Position numbers and translations under genes: made by a program. A model generated the notes under the pieces. The model worked only from the letters and a program-made list of their open reading frames with translations, did no database searches and had not been told where the DNA came from. Positions 12,266 through 23,861 of a stretch of DNA of 64,000 bases are shown piece after piece; position 1 is the first letter of the stretch; the number at the start of each line of letters is the position of its first letter. Source of the DNA: Darksidea phi (Eukaryota; Ascomycota; Dothideomycetes; Pleosporales; Lentitheciaceae); NCBI GenBank assembly GCA_030770425.1, contig JASJFT010000097.1, positions 105,053-169,052 on the forward strand, written 5' to 3'.

Positions 12266-12418
12266 TTAGCGATTGCTGATTCGTGTACAGACAGAGGCTC
12301 CTATATACCAGGCTGGATAAGCACGCTCAAGGCTTTTTATATACTCAACTATTCTGCTTGTCTCCGGCGGCAACTCCATCCTTTCTGGGAAACTCCGTCA
12401 TGAAAGCGACAATCTGAA

Positions 12419-12915
12419 TCACGTGTTTTCTTCTTTAGGATGAGGAAACCACTCTTCTGGTTCCAGATAATTCCAATCATTCGGAAACTGATACGGCTCG
12501 AAACACGGCCCGGTAACATCCCCAGTCTCAGAGAGTGCAAAATGGTTCTTGTTCATCCAATCCCCACCCCCTCTTCTCAAACTCTTTGATCAAATCTACA
12601 AAGGGGTTTCTGTTCATATGATATGCGATGTGGTGGGTTGCTAGAGTCTGGTTGTGCTTGCACAGCCATTCCTGGAAGATGCTAGGTCCGCTGACAGGCT
12701 GAGTGGCTCCGTAGATTATGGTTAGGCTCAGCTCTACGAAACAGGCGCGAAGGGTGAGGGGCTGGTTTGTCCGCGATATGTCTAGTTTGCGGTATTGGGA
12801 AGCGTGAAGGAGTAACAGCGCCACGGTCCAATACCTGTTTGCCAGAGGCCGGCGATGGTTTTATGGATATCTCCAGTGGGTCGCCTTGCGTGGGCCTCGA
12901 TGTACTGTCCATATC
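12419..12915 (-). pseudogene. Broken VOC/glyoxalase-like protein
   Basis: Pieces of a vicinal-oxygen-chelate (glyoxalase_4-like) protein lie in order on the minus strand in shifting frames. They are GDIHKTIAGLWQTGIGPWR near 12850, TYRGQ near 12780, TQPVSGPSIFQEWL near 12680, THHIAYHM near 12620, EFEKRGW near 12570 and MNKNHFALSETGD near 12540. The last piece runs through CFEPYQFPNDW and EEWFPHP to a TGA at 12419. An in-frame TAG stands where NQTYRG would have CAG. One frameshift falls between RGQ and LTLRAC (about 12760), and another after FEKRGWG (about 12560). The order and wording of the motifs match fungal VOC proteins, so the family is fairly sure. The true start upstream of 12915 is not recognisable. 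Confidence 0.7.
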
Positions 12916-13134
12916 CGGTTGTTATATTCCAACTGCAATTACGATAAGGACTTGTACATACAGTACTACAGTACTAAGTTAAAAGTCGGGTTACAGTGCG
13001 GCGCACGGCCTAGAAAATGAACAATGGTAATTCTCCCTATAAAGTTACGAAAGGGGTATAAGGGCTCTAAGAATAGATTTTTCTAGTTTTTTCAATGGTT
13101 ATATACTCAATAATTTACTTGATATCCTTCCTGC

Positions 13135-13220
13135 TTGGATTTGCACCGTGGGAGTCTCTTTCATAAGGTCCGCACGAAACACGTAGAGGTGCTATACCCA
13201 CACCTTATATATAATAATGA
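13135..13220 (+). repeat. Dispersed repeat, copy 1 (shared with 60783)
   Basis: The segment holds GTGGGAGTCTCTTT, AAGGTCCGCACGAAA and GTAGAGGTGCTATA in this order. The same three blocks occur in the same order and orientation at 60783-60888, where an extra 20-odd bases sit between the second and third block. Surrounding DNA (about 13000-13300) is AT-rich. It is probably a fragment of a mobile element, perhaps an LTR; no coding part remains nearby. Confidence 0.65.
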
Positions 13221-13830
13221 AGCATTGATATATAGGATCAAGTTTAATATATCTTAAGAGATAGGTAACAATTAATATTTTATTGTTTATATATTACGTT
13301 GGGCCACGACACGCGCTACACCCTCCTTCATAAGGCTTAGACTGTTGCTTTCGCAGCTATACTATAACCCTCAGGCTCCGACTACAACCTCCTCTAGTTG
13401 CAATAGCCTTTTAACATTTCAAGGTAATTCAAACAAGATACTTTTCTATGTCACCTTTTAAGCTATTCCGCGAGTTTGACGGCGCGATGGCTTCTACTCA
13501 TTCTATTTATATAATTACCTAAGTGGGAGAGTGAACGAACAGTTTAATCACGCTAGCAGGGGGGACGGCCGACCGACTCCGGCCAGAGGGTTGTGGATGG
13601 CTGATATGTGTTTAGTTGAGTGGTCGCATATTGGAGGTGGTGGGATTAGCGATAGAAGTTCCGCGGTAAACCCGTCATCCCTTGATACATAATATAAACA
13701 AACTCCGGTTAACGCAACCTCAAACGTGCGACCGGTCAATTCAAACTTTATGATAGGATACACATACGGAATTCGCCACCTTACATAGGTGTGGCAGGAG
13801 CGACGGTTGCATGCGGTACAGACTCCAAAG

Positions 13831-14757
13831 TCAGAAGTCATGATCATGAAATGCGCGCACAATATGTAAGCCCTTATTAACCACAAAATAGAGATGCCAA
13901 TAGTGACTCAGTACAACGATAACCGGCAATGTGGTTGTACGATAACCGTCGTCCCCGCTAAGCAGGCCGACGTGCTTATGCCACGCGCTCAGCCAAATGC
14001 TAATCTGTACCCGGGCCTCTTCCTCAGTCCCACTGACCTTTACTTCAATAGATATCATGGTGGGATACCGGCAGAGTGGGGCGTAGAGCGATTGGTTGAC
14101 TATACGAAGGTTGTTAGGTGGACTCTTGAGCCATTCTAAATGGGAGTCGTTGCAGATTGATTGTGGACGGAAAGCCGTGTCCCAAGAGAGGCCACTACAC
14201 CGAGCAATACTACTGTGGCTCGTAGTCCCCGGTGGTAAACGGCGGAGCGGCCGCGGCCTACACCCTCTTCACTACGTCTAGTTCGATCATAAAGTCGAGG
14301 TCGTCACGACATGTCTCGTACGTCCAGTAGGAGCGCTTCTCCGCGCCCGGGATATAACCCTGTACATCAGTCCCAATATTTGCTATAAGCCTACTATCTT
14401 ACCTATATCTCCGACGGTATTATATCCCTATTCTCGCACAGCGCCTGGAGATCCTCGATGAGCATACCTATATCCTCTAGTAGGTCGTCCCGCTTAGCAT
14501 CTATAACGCCGTAATTGACCGGCTTGTTCAAGATCTATAGGTCGCTATAGGTCCTAGCTAGACTCATATCCCACTTCGACTTGGGCTTCCGGGATTGTAC
14601 GGAGGAGGCGCTTAAGTTGGCGTTGGATAAGTAGAGGACGGGATGATGAGCGAGCGCGTTGGTATACGACTTAGACGGAGCGATATCATCGAGAAGATAG
14701 ACTACAGAGAATACAGCTAGATCTAGCGGCGTCTAGGCCGGCCGATACTATCGAACT
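13831..14757 (-). pseudogene. RIP-like decayed PD-(D/E)XK nuclease-like fungal protein
   Basis: On the minus strand a long frame from about 14710 to 14340 reads coherently (SKSYTNALAHHP, KSKWDMSLARTYSDL, NKPVNYGVIDAKRDDLLED, IEDLQALCENRDIIPSEI). It is cut by TAG codons at 14535-14537, 14403-14405, 14394-14396 and 14391-14393, and by a TGA further on. Each TAG is where CAG would fit. After a frame change, the segment 14058-13831 gives ISIEVKVSGTEEEARVQISIW, then LSAWHKHVGLL and LPVIVVLSHYWHLYFV. The I-E-x-K core followed by an alternating VQLxIW helix and a final GHxWxL-type strand is the layout of the fungal PD-(D/E)XK nuclease-like family. Boundaries are approximate. The only disabling changes I can name are C-to-T type stops plus at least one indel. 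Confidence 0.65.
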
Positions 14758-15385
14758 TGTCTTGTTGGCTTTGGCGTTGTCGCGCTGTCTTCCCAGGCAG
14801 CATTCTCTATATAGCCCTCAACCGACAAGATGTTATTTCCTTGCGCCGAGCTTCCTTAGTCGGGAACCATTATTCTATATTTGTCCTTCCGCCGCGGCGG
14901 GCGACGGTTTATATTTGTATACGTAGGCTCGAGCGGTCGACGTCACTTCGGTTGTAGTACCCATGGGAACAGACCGCGGGCGTGTTTTCGGGACGGGCGA
15001 GGCGAGCAGGACAAGGCTGGCTGGTCAACAAGCCATCCGCGGATAACGGTGGAGTTAAACGTGGGGAGAGGAGTTTGCGGATACGAGAGGCTGCTGGAGT
15101 CGTAGCCGGTTGAGACGGTCGGCAATCGTACTTTCACGTGCATCCATCGCCAAGACGAGCTTGATCTCATCCCTGCTCGTTCCTGCCGGTACCCGACCGT
15201 TCTCCCGGAGGGCTTGACGTGGACTCGCACCGCCGCACTCAGTTACCACGCATCCCGCCAAACTTTTTGCTGCACCTCATCTATTCCCCGCTCTAGTTAT
15301 ATTTCACCCACATGGCCGAGACCCACCGACTATAAATTGCCTTGTTCCCCCTATGTCTTTACCCCCGCCAGCCACGCAGCCCAAC
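14758..15385. other. Intergenic, upstream of the CPT1/EPT1 gene
   Basis: Frames on both strands look non-coding. The last 150 bases before 15386 are pyrimidine-rich and presumably carry the core promoter. Confidence 0.4.
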
Positions 15386-17011
15386 ATGCCGAGCAAAGGT
15401 ACGATTGGCTTTTGATGTTCCACGGGGTCCAATGGATGCCGCGTGAGTTTGGGGGGTGCTTTGCTAACGTTGGAGATCGCAGCAGAGACGGCGAAGCATG
15501 AGTGCGTCTCTGAAGACGCGCTGCAGCAGCTTAAATTCTACAAATACTCGAGCGTCGACAAGTCCCTGATCTCGCGGTACATCCTCAAGCACTACGTACA
15601 ATCCGCGAACCTTCCGCAATCGAGCGTATACCTGACACGGGGCAGTGGAACGGATTTGTCGAACTGTTGCCGCTATGGCTCGCGCCGAACCTCGTCACGT
15701 TGATAGGGTTCTTCTTCATATTGGGGAACGTGGTGCTGTTGGAGGTCTACGTGCCGGATTTCGTCGGACCGGTGAGTCCTGCCACACAATCGCTATCATG
15801 GCATCGGGGACTGACTGGAGCCTGAGCCATAGGCCCCGTCATGGGTTTACTATAGCTTCGCCTTCGGCATGTGGATGTAAGATCCACCCATTCTACTACG
15901 CTCGGGACTCCGCGCTAATGGACGTGTCGCGAAGGTACTCCACCATGGACAATGTAGATGGCAAACAAGCGCGCCGCACTGGAACCTCTAGCCCTCTAGG
16001 AGAGCTGTTCGAGTACGTCCAGGGCCTACCCAAAGCACCAAAGCCCGCTGACAGGATGTAGCCATGGCATTGACTCGTTGAACTGCACACTTGCTAGTCT
16101 GCTGGAAACGGCAGCCGTCGGATATGGTACATCCAAAATAGGCGCTTTTACCGCCCTCGTCCCTGTGCTCCCCATGTTCTTCTCGACATGGGAAACGTAT
16201 CACACCCATACTCTGTATCTCGGCTACTTCAATGGCCCGACGGGTACGTGCAGACATGAATTCGAGAAGCCGCCGTCAATAACACTGTGTAGAGGGCCTT
16301 ATCATTGCATGCACCTTTATATGCATGTCTGGCTACTTCGGGCCTGAGATCTGGTCGGCACCTCTAGCTACCTACCTACCCTCCTACAAAGAAACCCTGG
16401 GCGATATGAGCTTCCGCGACTGTTGGATACCCATGATCTTGATTACCTTCTTCGGTGCACATCTGCCGTTCTGCATCATCAACGTCGTACGTGCCCGTCG
16501 TGCCCAGAAACTACCGGTGCTTCCGCTATTGCTGGAATGGACTCCTATGATCATCTTCACCGCCGCCACGATGGCATGGCTCGGCTCACCGTACTCGTTC
16601 ATACTCAAGGACAACCATCTTGTACTCTATTGCCTTACCATGTCCTTGGTCTTCGGACGAATGACAACCAAAATTATTCTGGCGCATCTTACCCGCCAGC
16701 CGTTTCCATACTGGACCATCATGCTCGCACCCATGATCGGTGGCGCTCTGCTGGTCAACCATCCGTACTTCACTATAACCGGAACGACATTTGGCCCCAT
16801 TTCGGCGAATTTCGAGCTATGGTACCTCCGGGCTTACTTCGTCTTCGCCGCTGTAGTGTACGGCAAATGGGCGCACCTGGTGATCACGAGCATTTGCGAT
16901 TTCCTCGGCATCAACTGCTTAACGATTCCAAATAGAAAGACGAACGAGAACGGCGCTCGGTCAAACGGTGCTGCAAATGGCTTCCACTCGGAGAAGGGAC
17001 GCAGGGATTGA
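15386..17011 (+). CDS. CPT1/EPT1: CDP-alcohol phosphotransferase (choline/ethanolamine phosphotransferase)
   Basis: Seven exons fit without a phase error: 15386-15398, 15483-15595, 15646-15771, 15833-15876, 15935-16012, 16062-16243 and 16293-17011, giving 424 residues, the usual length of the family. The full CDP-alcohol phosphotransferase signature is visible at residues 107-129: D107-G108-xx-A-R-x8-G121-xxx-D125-xxx-D129. It is assembled across three exons, which confirms the splice sites. N-terminal [13 protein letters not shown] and [15 protein letters not shown], and the later [21 protein letters not shown], are typical of CPT1/EPT1 enzymes, followed by several membrane spans. The enzyme transfers phosphocholine or phosphoethanolamine from the CDP form to diacylglycerol in the ER or Golgi membrane (Kennedy pathway). 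Choline versus ethanolamine preference cannot be told from sequence. The first exon is only 13 bases. Confidence 0.93.
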
Positions 17012-17828
17012 TCACTCAACAATGACAATACAAGCTCGCCACAGCGTGTCCTCATCCGCAACGACCCCCTTTCTGATACGAAAGTGTTCTCTATCCGCTT
17101 CTTGGACATACTTGCGCATTGTTTTTTTGCACTATAGACTTCTCGACCACACAGTGTCATCAAGACGCGTTTTGGATAATATTAATGTCTGAATTTTTAG
17201 ATAGATATCCGGGAGGGCGTGCGAAACACTTTTCGCTTTACGGTCTCTCTGTGGACAGGCCTGCAACCTGCGCCACACCTGTGCGCCTTTCCCTTGCATG
17301 GAGCTTTCTGCTAGTCTGCATCTTTCTCGGCAGTTTGTGTTTCTAAGCTAATACTGTTGGGCGCTTTTCGTACTGCACAGCACGCACGGCCAGCTGCATC
17401 GCGCAGTGGCAGCTTATCGTCAAGGAGGGCATAGCCCCCACTCTCCAACCAATAAGAGCGCGGGCGCCCCTACTGTTGCACAGCCTGATGAACGTTTATT
17501 GCGCCGCCTGCTTTCAACCTTGAACCTTTTGCATTTTGGTCATCCTGTGAGTCGACTTTGGCTCGTTCTTCGCGTCACTCTCAAGCCATTTCCGGAGCTA
17601 TGCACTCGACTTGACCAAACAGCGAGGGGAAATGTCATCACCCTCGCGATTCAGACCCCATGCCGCTCAGCAAACTCAGCCTTGCGGGTACTGCCGTATG
17701 AGGCTGTCTCGCCACAGGGTCAGTTGGTGGGGGCGGTGACGGAGCCGCATAGACGCGTAGTTAAAGGCGACGTGCGTCCCAGCCTAAGCGTGGACTCATA
17801 ATGCCGATATAGCCATCCCAGAGTCACC

Positions 17829-19370
17829 ATGAGGCTGCTTAAATGCGAGGCATACAGGGAGAAGGTCAACTGTACTGCGAGGGATCAAACTGTCCAGGCC
17901 AACCCAGATATTGCCGGTGTCGGTGTGAGTGATTGCATTCGTGCGCGTGGGGCGGCGGCGTTGCTTTTGTCGCTGACACTTTGAAACGCAGGTCATCGTA
18001 GGCTTCCTCTCAACGACATGCCTCGCCTTCCTCGTCGCATTTTCCGTCCTCTTCCTCGACCGCTACGAAAGTATCACCAACTTCTTCCGAAGGAACGTTA
18101 CGAAAAACAAAGATGTATACAAAGACGGCGAAACGAAGTCGTACTGGCGCTCCCCGGCCTTTTGGTCCCATGTCCTGAGCAAAAACCTGCTCGCTCTCGC
18201 CGATACTCAGCTCCTCACCGGCCTTGCCGTTCAGTTCGCGGCCCTGCTGCGACACTGCGATTTGTCGATCTACCACTTCAGGGTCGTTACGGAACTGGCT
18301 TTTCTCACGACTATTACTCATCTGTTGACGGTCGTTACTTTAAGAAATTATTTTGTCAAGTACAAGTGGATCAACCTGCCGAGGATCTTTTTTATGCTCG
18401 GAAACCTCGGTCTCTTAGGCTATACGTCTTTCATCTCCTATTCCTACGACCTCGCCGGCCTCGATCTGTCAAGCTCGCTAGCGTGCTTCTTCCAAGGCGA
18501 ACGGCCACCAGTGCGCGCTGCTTTCGGCGGGAAATGGGCCGGTCTTCTAATCGGTGCTATTGGGGGCCATGTTACCGTTATCTTGGCTATGTACGTTCTT
18601 GAAGACGACAACAATAACGGCGATGGGCAGAATACGAAGAAGAATACAAGCCATTGGTCTTGGCTCAAGTGGTTCGGGGCTATCTTCCGGACTTGGGTCG
18701 TTGCTCCAATCTATGCGATCTATGGCGTGTACATGGCGGGCAGTGGCCTCAAGAACACGCAAGCGTTGGGAAAATCCAATGTAAAGATCAACGGGAGCGA
18801 GGGCGAGTGGGGATTCGGGCAGTTTTTGCCCGTGTTGTTATTGGCGTTGCCCGTTTTTGCGGGGTGGGAGAGCTTTTGGGGTAAGTTGTGCGTCTTCTAC
18901 TTGGTCTGCGAATGGAAAGTGCTGACAACTTCGTAGAGGAGAAAGACGAAGACCGCGAAAATCGCTTCGGTCGTTCAAACCGCGCTTCACAAAATGGGAG
19001 CCGCAGCGCCCTGAACATGTTCGAGGTGCGGAAGAGTATGAAGCCACACCAAAGATCGCGCGATACGTCGGTCGAAGAGCGGAGGATCGAAAGTTCTCCT
19101 CGGCTGCGATCTACGTCGCGCGCCTCGATCAGCCCAATGGACACGCCGCGGCAACGATCAACCTCACACGTCTCTATCAGTCCACTTCCTACGCCGCATT
19201 TTCCAAGCCCACTACATACACCGCCTATTCCGACATCTAGTCCGCATCTATCAGTTCCGTCACCGGCGGCGAGTCCCAACATTGGTAGCAGTCAGGGTAG
19301 GAACAGTCCGGTAATCGGGAGGAGCAGAAGTCCATCCAACGTTTCAAGATTTGAGGAACATTTAGCATGA
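17829..19370 (+). CDS. Seven-span integral membrane protein, unknown function
   Basis: Exons 17829-17924, 17992-18880 and 18937-19370 give 472 residues. A short N-terminal segment precedes about seven hydrophobic spans; the first is VIVGFLSTTCLAFLVAF right after intron 1, the last FLPVLLLALPVFAG just before intron 2. A polar DDNNNGDGQN loop lies in the middle. The last exon is a cytosolic-looking tail of about 145 residues, rich in Ser, Pro and Arg, with SISPMDTP, SISPLPTP and RSRSPS repeats that look like proline-directed phosphorylation sites. I do not recognise a named family; fungal genomes hold many such orphan membrane proteins. The stop lies only 63 bases from the stop of the convergent gene at 19434. 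Confidence 0.8.
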
Positions 19371-19433
19371 AGTAAGGAAGAAAATCTTGTATATTGACCA
19401 AAGAAAGAACCTCTACTACATTCCCGCTAAAGA

Positions 19434-20561
19434 TCAAGGTCGCCCAAAGCCACCCTTCAAGTCCGCCCAAGCGGCATACATCAAGACCACGAAGCTCTGG
19501 CCCTCGGGGCTGCCCTTCGTATACTGGCTGCGGTCCTGCCAGGCTAGCGGGTTGACCGCGGGCGATACGATACCGTTGCTAGTGTTGATTTTCTTGTCGA
19601 CAGCTTCCTTCTTTTTGGCCGCCCAATCAACGTACTTGGTACCAAAGTTGTTCGGCTCAAGCTTTGCCATGCGCAAGGCGGTCGCGGCCAGGATCGAAGT
19701 ACCGGCGATCTCGCCCCACCAAGTCGTGTCGTTAAGGTAGTTGCGGAGTAAACCGGAACTGTCGGTGTCCATGGCGATGCTACCGTCGAGGATGTCCTTG
19801 ATCATACCGGAGAGTTGAGATTGCTCGGTGGTGGTCTGGGAGTTGTAAGGTGACTTCTTCATGGTAGCGAGGACGCGCGACATTCCGGCGGCGGCCCATC
19901 CGTTGCCGGTCGACCAGAGGGCCCGGTCCTTGTTCCCGTCATTGGCCAGGCTATCAATGTGTAACCAAGGCCCAGCTTGCTGGGCTAGGTCGTCGTGGTA
20001 GAGTTTGCATTGCCTTGCGGATTCCTTCAGCAGGCCGACGTCGGAGGTTGCGACACCGTGGTAGGCGAGGAAGGGAGGCACCATGTAGACTGATACGTTT
20101 GTCAGAGCAAAATACCAGGGTCAGCTGAGGGAAGGGAACATACCAAAGTCAGCCCAAAGCTCCGGAACGTTCTCGCGATGCGAAATAGCACCATTAGGCC
20201 ACCTCGGCACATGGTTCAAAAGATGATTCTTCTGCCTGACGGCGGCATCCCAGTACTTTCCGTCGCTCTTCCCGATCATCAAAGCAGGGATGCCCAGGGC
20301 AGCAGGGTCACCCGCTGCGCCATCGGCGCCCACAAGCGTAGGGCCGCTCGTGCTGATTTGAGGCTTGATGTATGATAGCGCGGATACGTCGCCCACGTTC
20401 AGCGTAGGGACTTGACCACCCGGGAAGGGATCGTTCCAGATTGCTAGCTTGTAGTCGTTCCATTCGAGGAGGGCTTCTGCGACGGTGCCGTATTCCCACG
20501 AGTGGGTGGCGACTTGGACGGCCTTTTTCAGGACGAGGCCGATTGTTGCGGAGGAAACCAT
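19434..20561 (-). CDS. Six-hairpin glycosidase-like protein (GH88/GH105 type)
   Basis: Exons 20561-20144 and 20089-19434 are joined by an intron with GTATGT and CAG ends, giving 357 residues. Motifs fit the unsaturated glycuronyl/rhamnogalacturonyl hydrolase fold: NHLLNHVPRWPNGAISHR, ELWADFVYMVPPFLAYHG (formed across the intron), RALWSTGNGWAAAGM and NDTTWWGEIAGTSILA. Members usually remove unsaturated uronic acid from pectin fragments. No clear signal peptide is visible at the ATG at 20561, so the protein may be intracellular or unconventionally exported. The catalytic residues were not pinned down. Family placement is fairly confident; substrate is inference. Confidence 0.8.
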
Positions 20562-22086
20562 TTTGATGGGGTTGAATATTGAGGACACCAGAGGATGTTG
20601 AAGTGTGTTTGGAAGTCAAGGTAGAAGAAGGTGCGGTCGTAGTGGGACGAAGGCGTGAGTTGAACGACCAATCTGTCGCGGACGTCAAGACGCCTTATAT
20701 CATACCGTGTCAAAGGCGAGGCTGTCATAAGATGGACTCGTCTCCGCATGCATACCTCTTCTAGAGCGTCGTATTTTTAGCCGCAGACAGTCCGCAGAAG
20801 ACGCATCAAGCTGCGAACCAGAGATTTCACAGACATGCCAGAAGCAGCGATGCGGGCTGAACCACGGACATTAAGCAGGGGATCACCAAAGCTGCGTTGG
20901 AGCGTCTGTGGATGGGGTCCGCAGCACTGATTGGCCTGGGTGTTTGGTGAGGTGGAGAAAGGGTCGAATAAGGAAGCGAGCGCGGATTACTAAAGCCCGA
21001 TGGTGTCAGCCTAGGGGGCGTGACGCGTGAGATATTGGGGGGTGCGGCGGCGATGAGGCGGGTTGTGGGAGATTGGGGACGGGAATTGGGTGTTTGTGAG
21101 GGCTGTCCGAGGTATGGTGGAGGTACGATGTTCTTGTGAGGGCAGCAGGGTCGTGCTTGCGGAGGCGCGGTTTGGGGGGCTTTCTTGGACGGTATGTCAT
21201 GGTTATTCAGCAGCGTAGACGGAGATTGGTCTTGAGACTGGTCTTGAGATTGGTCTCGAGATTGGTCTTGGGATGGCCGAGAGTTGTAGGAGCAAAGAAA
21301 GCACGGCGATAGTTGTTGGCGGCGTACTAAGCCGACAACTACCAATCTCTCTGCCCTTGGCTAGAGGATCAAGGAGTAACTAAGATCAAGGCGAGCAAAG
21401 TTGACAAAGAAGTAGCAATCTTTCCCCTGGATTGACATCGGTGTGCTGCAAGGAACCATGTCCCTTGGCGCGTTTTAGACGGCCTTCCAGAATGACGCCA
21501 GAACGGTATGGGAGAGGGGGACATAGGGCGGCGCCGAGCCTCCATGGTCGGCTTCCTTCGGCACAAATTTATTTCGCTCAATTCACTCGGCGCACCGGAG
21601 CGACACGATACAGCGACGGCAGCCTGCCCAAACATCAAGGAGCACGACAGCCGAGCCGGCGTCAAGATACAGCCGCTGGTAGGCGATGGTCTTGGGCAAA
21701 TCCGTGGTGTGGCTTTCCCCTTTCCCCCGCAACCACCGTGCTTCTCCCGACACGTAATGGCAATCCTGATCCCCAGAACCACTAGAACAAGTACGGGGCG
21801 AGATCGCCACCGGACGGATGCAGCATTCGGCTCCACTTTGGGGTAGGGTCCCTGCGGCGCCCGGGCGATGGCGAGGGTCATCGTCAAGCAGAGTTTTCCA
21901 CACCAAGCACCTGTGGCCCGAACGCGCGCTTGACTCTCGCACTGCACAGGGTCAACGCACTGTTGTTATAAGAAAGGCCTCCTTCCCTGGGCTTCCCTCA
22001 ACCAGGTCCTGGTGGGCTCAACCCTTTCCCCTCCAGCATCACGCGTCACACACAGCCTTCTCGCAAACTCGAGAGAAGCGGGCAAG
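20562..22086. other. Intergenic region between divergent glycosidase and permease genes
   Basis: GC-rich DNA with long but unconvincing frames on both strands; the Pro/Gln-rich minus frame at 20827-21345 includes a tandem repeat at 21224-21271. No gene is supported. The interval holds the promoters of two divergent genes. Confidence 0.4.
21224..21271 (+). repeat. 12-bp tandem repeat, four units
   Basis: Four consecutive 12-base units close to ATTGGTCTTGAG, with one or two changes between units. It is a small minisatellite in the intergenic region. Confidence 0.75.
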
Positions 22087-23861
22087 ATGACTGCTCACGA
22101 CGGCGCTGGCATCGAGAAGGGATACTCGGGGGTCGAGTATGCCAAGGACGACGAGTATACGTCCGAGCCGTTTGTGCACGGCGCCGCCACTGTTGCCGAG
22201 GCTTCGGGACGGGGAGGCGATACGCATCGCGGGTTGAAGTCTCGACATATTCAATTCTTGTACGTGCTCGGAGAAGGCCATTTTGTTTTTGTGTTGATAA
22301 CTGACCATGGTACAGAGCTCTCGGTGGTGCTATCGGAACTGGCCTATTCGTCGGCTCCGGCGGCATCCTCGCCCTTGTTGGGCCCGCTCCGTTGTTCATG
22401 GCATATCTCTCCATGATGATTGTTGTCTGGAACGTCATGAACAATCTCGCCGAGATCGTTACTTACCTGCCAATGAAGGGCATAACGATTCCTTACTTCG
22501 TCAAACGATTTGTGGATCCGAGTCTGGCTTTCGCTGCAGGTTGGAATTACTGGTGCGTTCGAATCGGCCCAGGATTGCTGAGTATACTGACGCCCTCTAG
22601 GTACGCCTATGCTATTCTCGTTGCGGCCGAAGCAACCGCTGGAGCCATTCTTCTTGATTACTGGTCAACACCCGTGCCCGCAGCAGCCTGGATCACCATT
22701 TTCCTCGTCGTCATTCTTCTCCTCAATATCGTCGCCGTCGGTGTATTCGGCGAAGCTGAGTTCTGGTTCGCCTCGATCAAATTCCTCACCATCATGGGTC
22801 TCATCATCCTCGGCTTCGTCATCATGCTTGGTGGCAGTCCAAACGACCAAGGACGGCTAGGATTTCGATACTGGAATGACCCCGGAGCATTCAAGCCTTA
22901 CTTGGTGGATGGGAGCACCGGGAACTTCCTTGCCTACTGGACTGCATTCGTTCGTGCCGGGTTTGCCTTCATCACCTCTCCTGAACTGATTGCTCTGGCG
23001 GCTGGTGAGACTGTTGCGCCGCGCCGAAATATCCCCAAGGCTGCACGCCGCTTTGTCTGGCGTCTTGCCATCTTCTACGGCTTCGGTTCCTTCATCATCG
23101 GCGTCATCGTCCCGTCGAATGATGGCCGCCTGTTGAGTCCCACCTCTAATGCCACCGCCTCGCCCTTTGTCATCGGTATCGCAAGAGCTGGAATCGGCGG
23201 CCTCAACCATGTCATCAACGCCGCTGTCTTGACTTCCGCCTGGTCCGCCGGAAATGCCTTCCTTTTCTCCGGCTCCCGTGTCCTCTACGGCATGGCTTTG
23301 AGCGGTGATGCACCCAAGATCTTTGGAAAGACGAACCGCAACGGTGTGCCTTGGGTCGCTGTTGTAGCCACTTGGTCGATTGGTCTCCTCGCCTATCTCA
23401 ATGTTTCCAACACCGGCGCTCAAGTCTTCACCTGGTTCTCAAATATCTCCACCATCTCGGGATTCATCGCGTGGATTGTGGTCATGGTCACCTACATCCG
23501 CTTCCGCAAAGCGCTTGTCTACAACAGCCTCCTCCACACCCTCCCACTCAAGACACCTCTCCAGCCTTACTTCGTCCACTTCATCCTAGGCCTTATCATC
23601 GTTCTCACCCTCACCAACGGCTTCCAAGTCTTCTTCCCGAAGAACTGGTCCGCTTCCAGCTTCCTGGCCGCGTACATTACGATTCCCATCTTCCTGGTGC
23701 TGTATATCGGACATAAAATCTGGTTCAAGACGCCTTTTGCCATCAAGATTAGCAACATTGATGTTATTAGTGGGAAGAGAGAAATGGATGAGATGAGCTC
23801 GCATGATGTGGAGCCGAAGCCTAGGAACATCTGGGAGAAGGTATGGTTCTGGGTGGCTTAG
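22087..23861 (+). CDS. Amino acid permease (APC superfamily, YAT type)
   Basis: Exons 22087-22259, 22316-22552 and 22601-23861 give 556 residues. A polar N-terminus leads to RHIQFLALGGAIGTGLFVGSG, the hallmark first span of fungal amino acid permeases. FITSPELIALAAGE, NIPKAARR, TSAWSAGNAFLFSGSRVLYGMA and the RFRKAL loop follow in the standard order, with about 12 membrane spans. Such carriers import amino acids across the plasma membrane by proton symport; the substrate cannot be read from sequence. The second intron is 48 bases, a multiple of three, and contains no stop, so unspliced mRNA would stay in frame. Splicing restores WNYWYAYAILVAAE, so removal is the normal state. Confidence 0.93.

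Noticed and set aside
20827..21345. Minus-strand Pro/Gln-rich frame of 172 codons
   Set aside because: It starts at a non-ATG codon, its N-terminal part is made by a 12-bp repeat, and it lies in a divergent promoter region.
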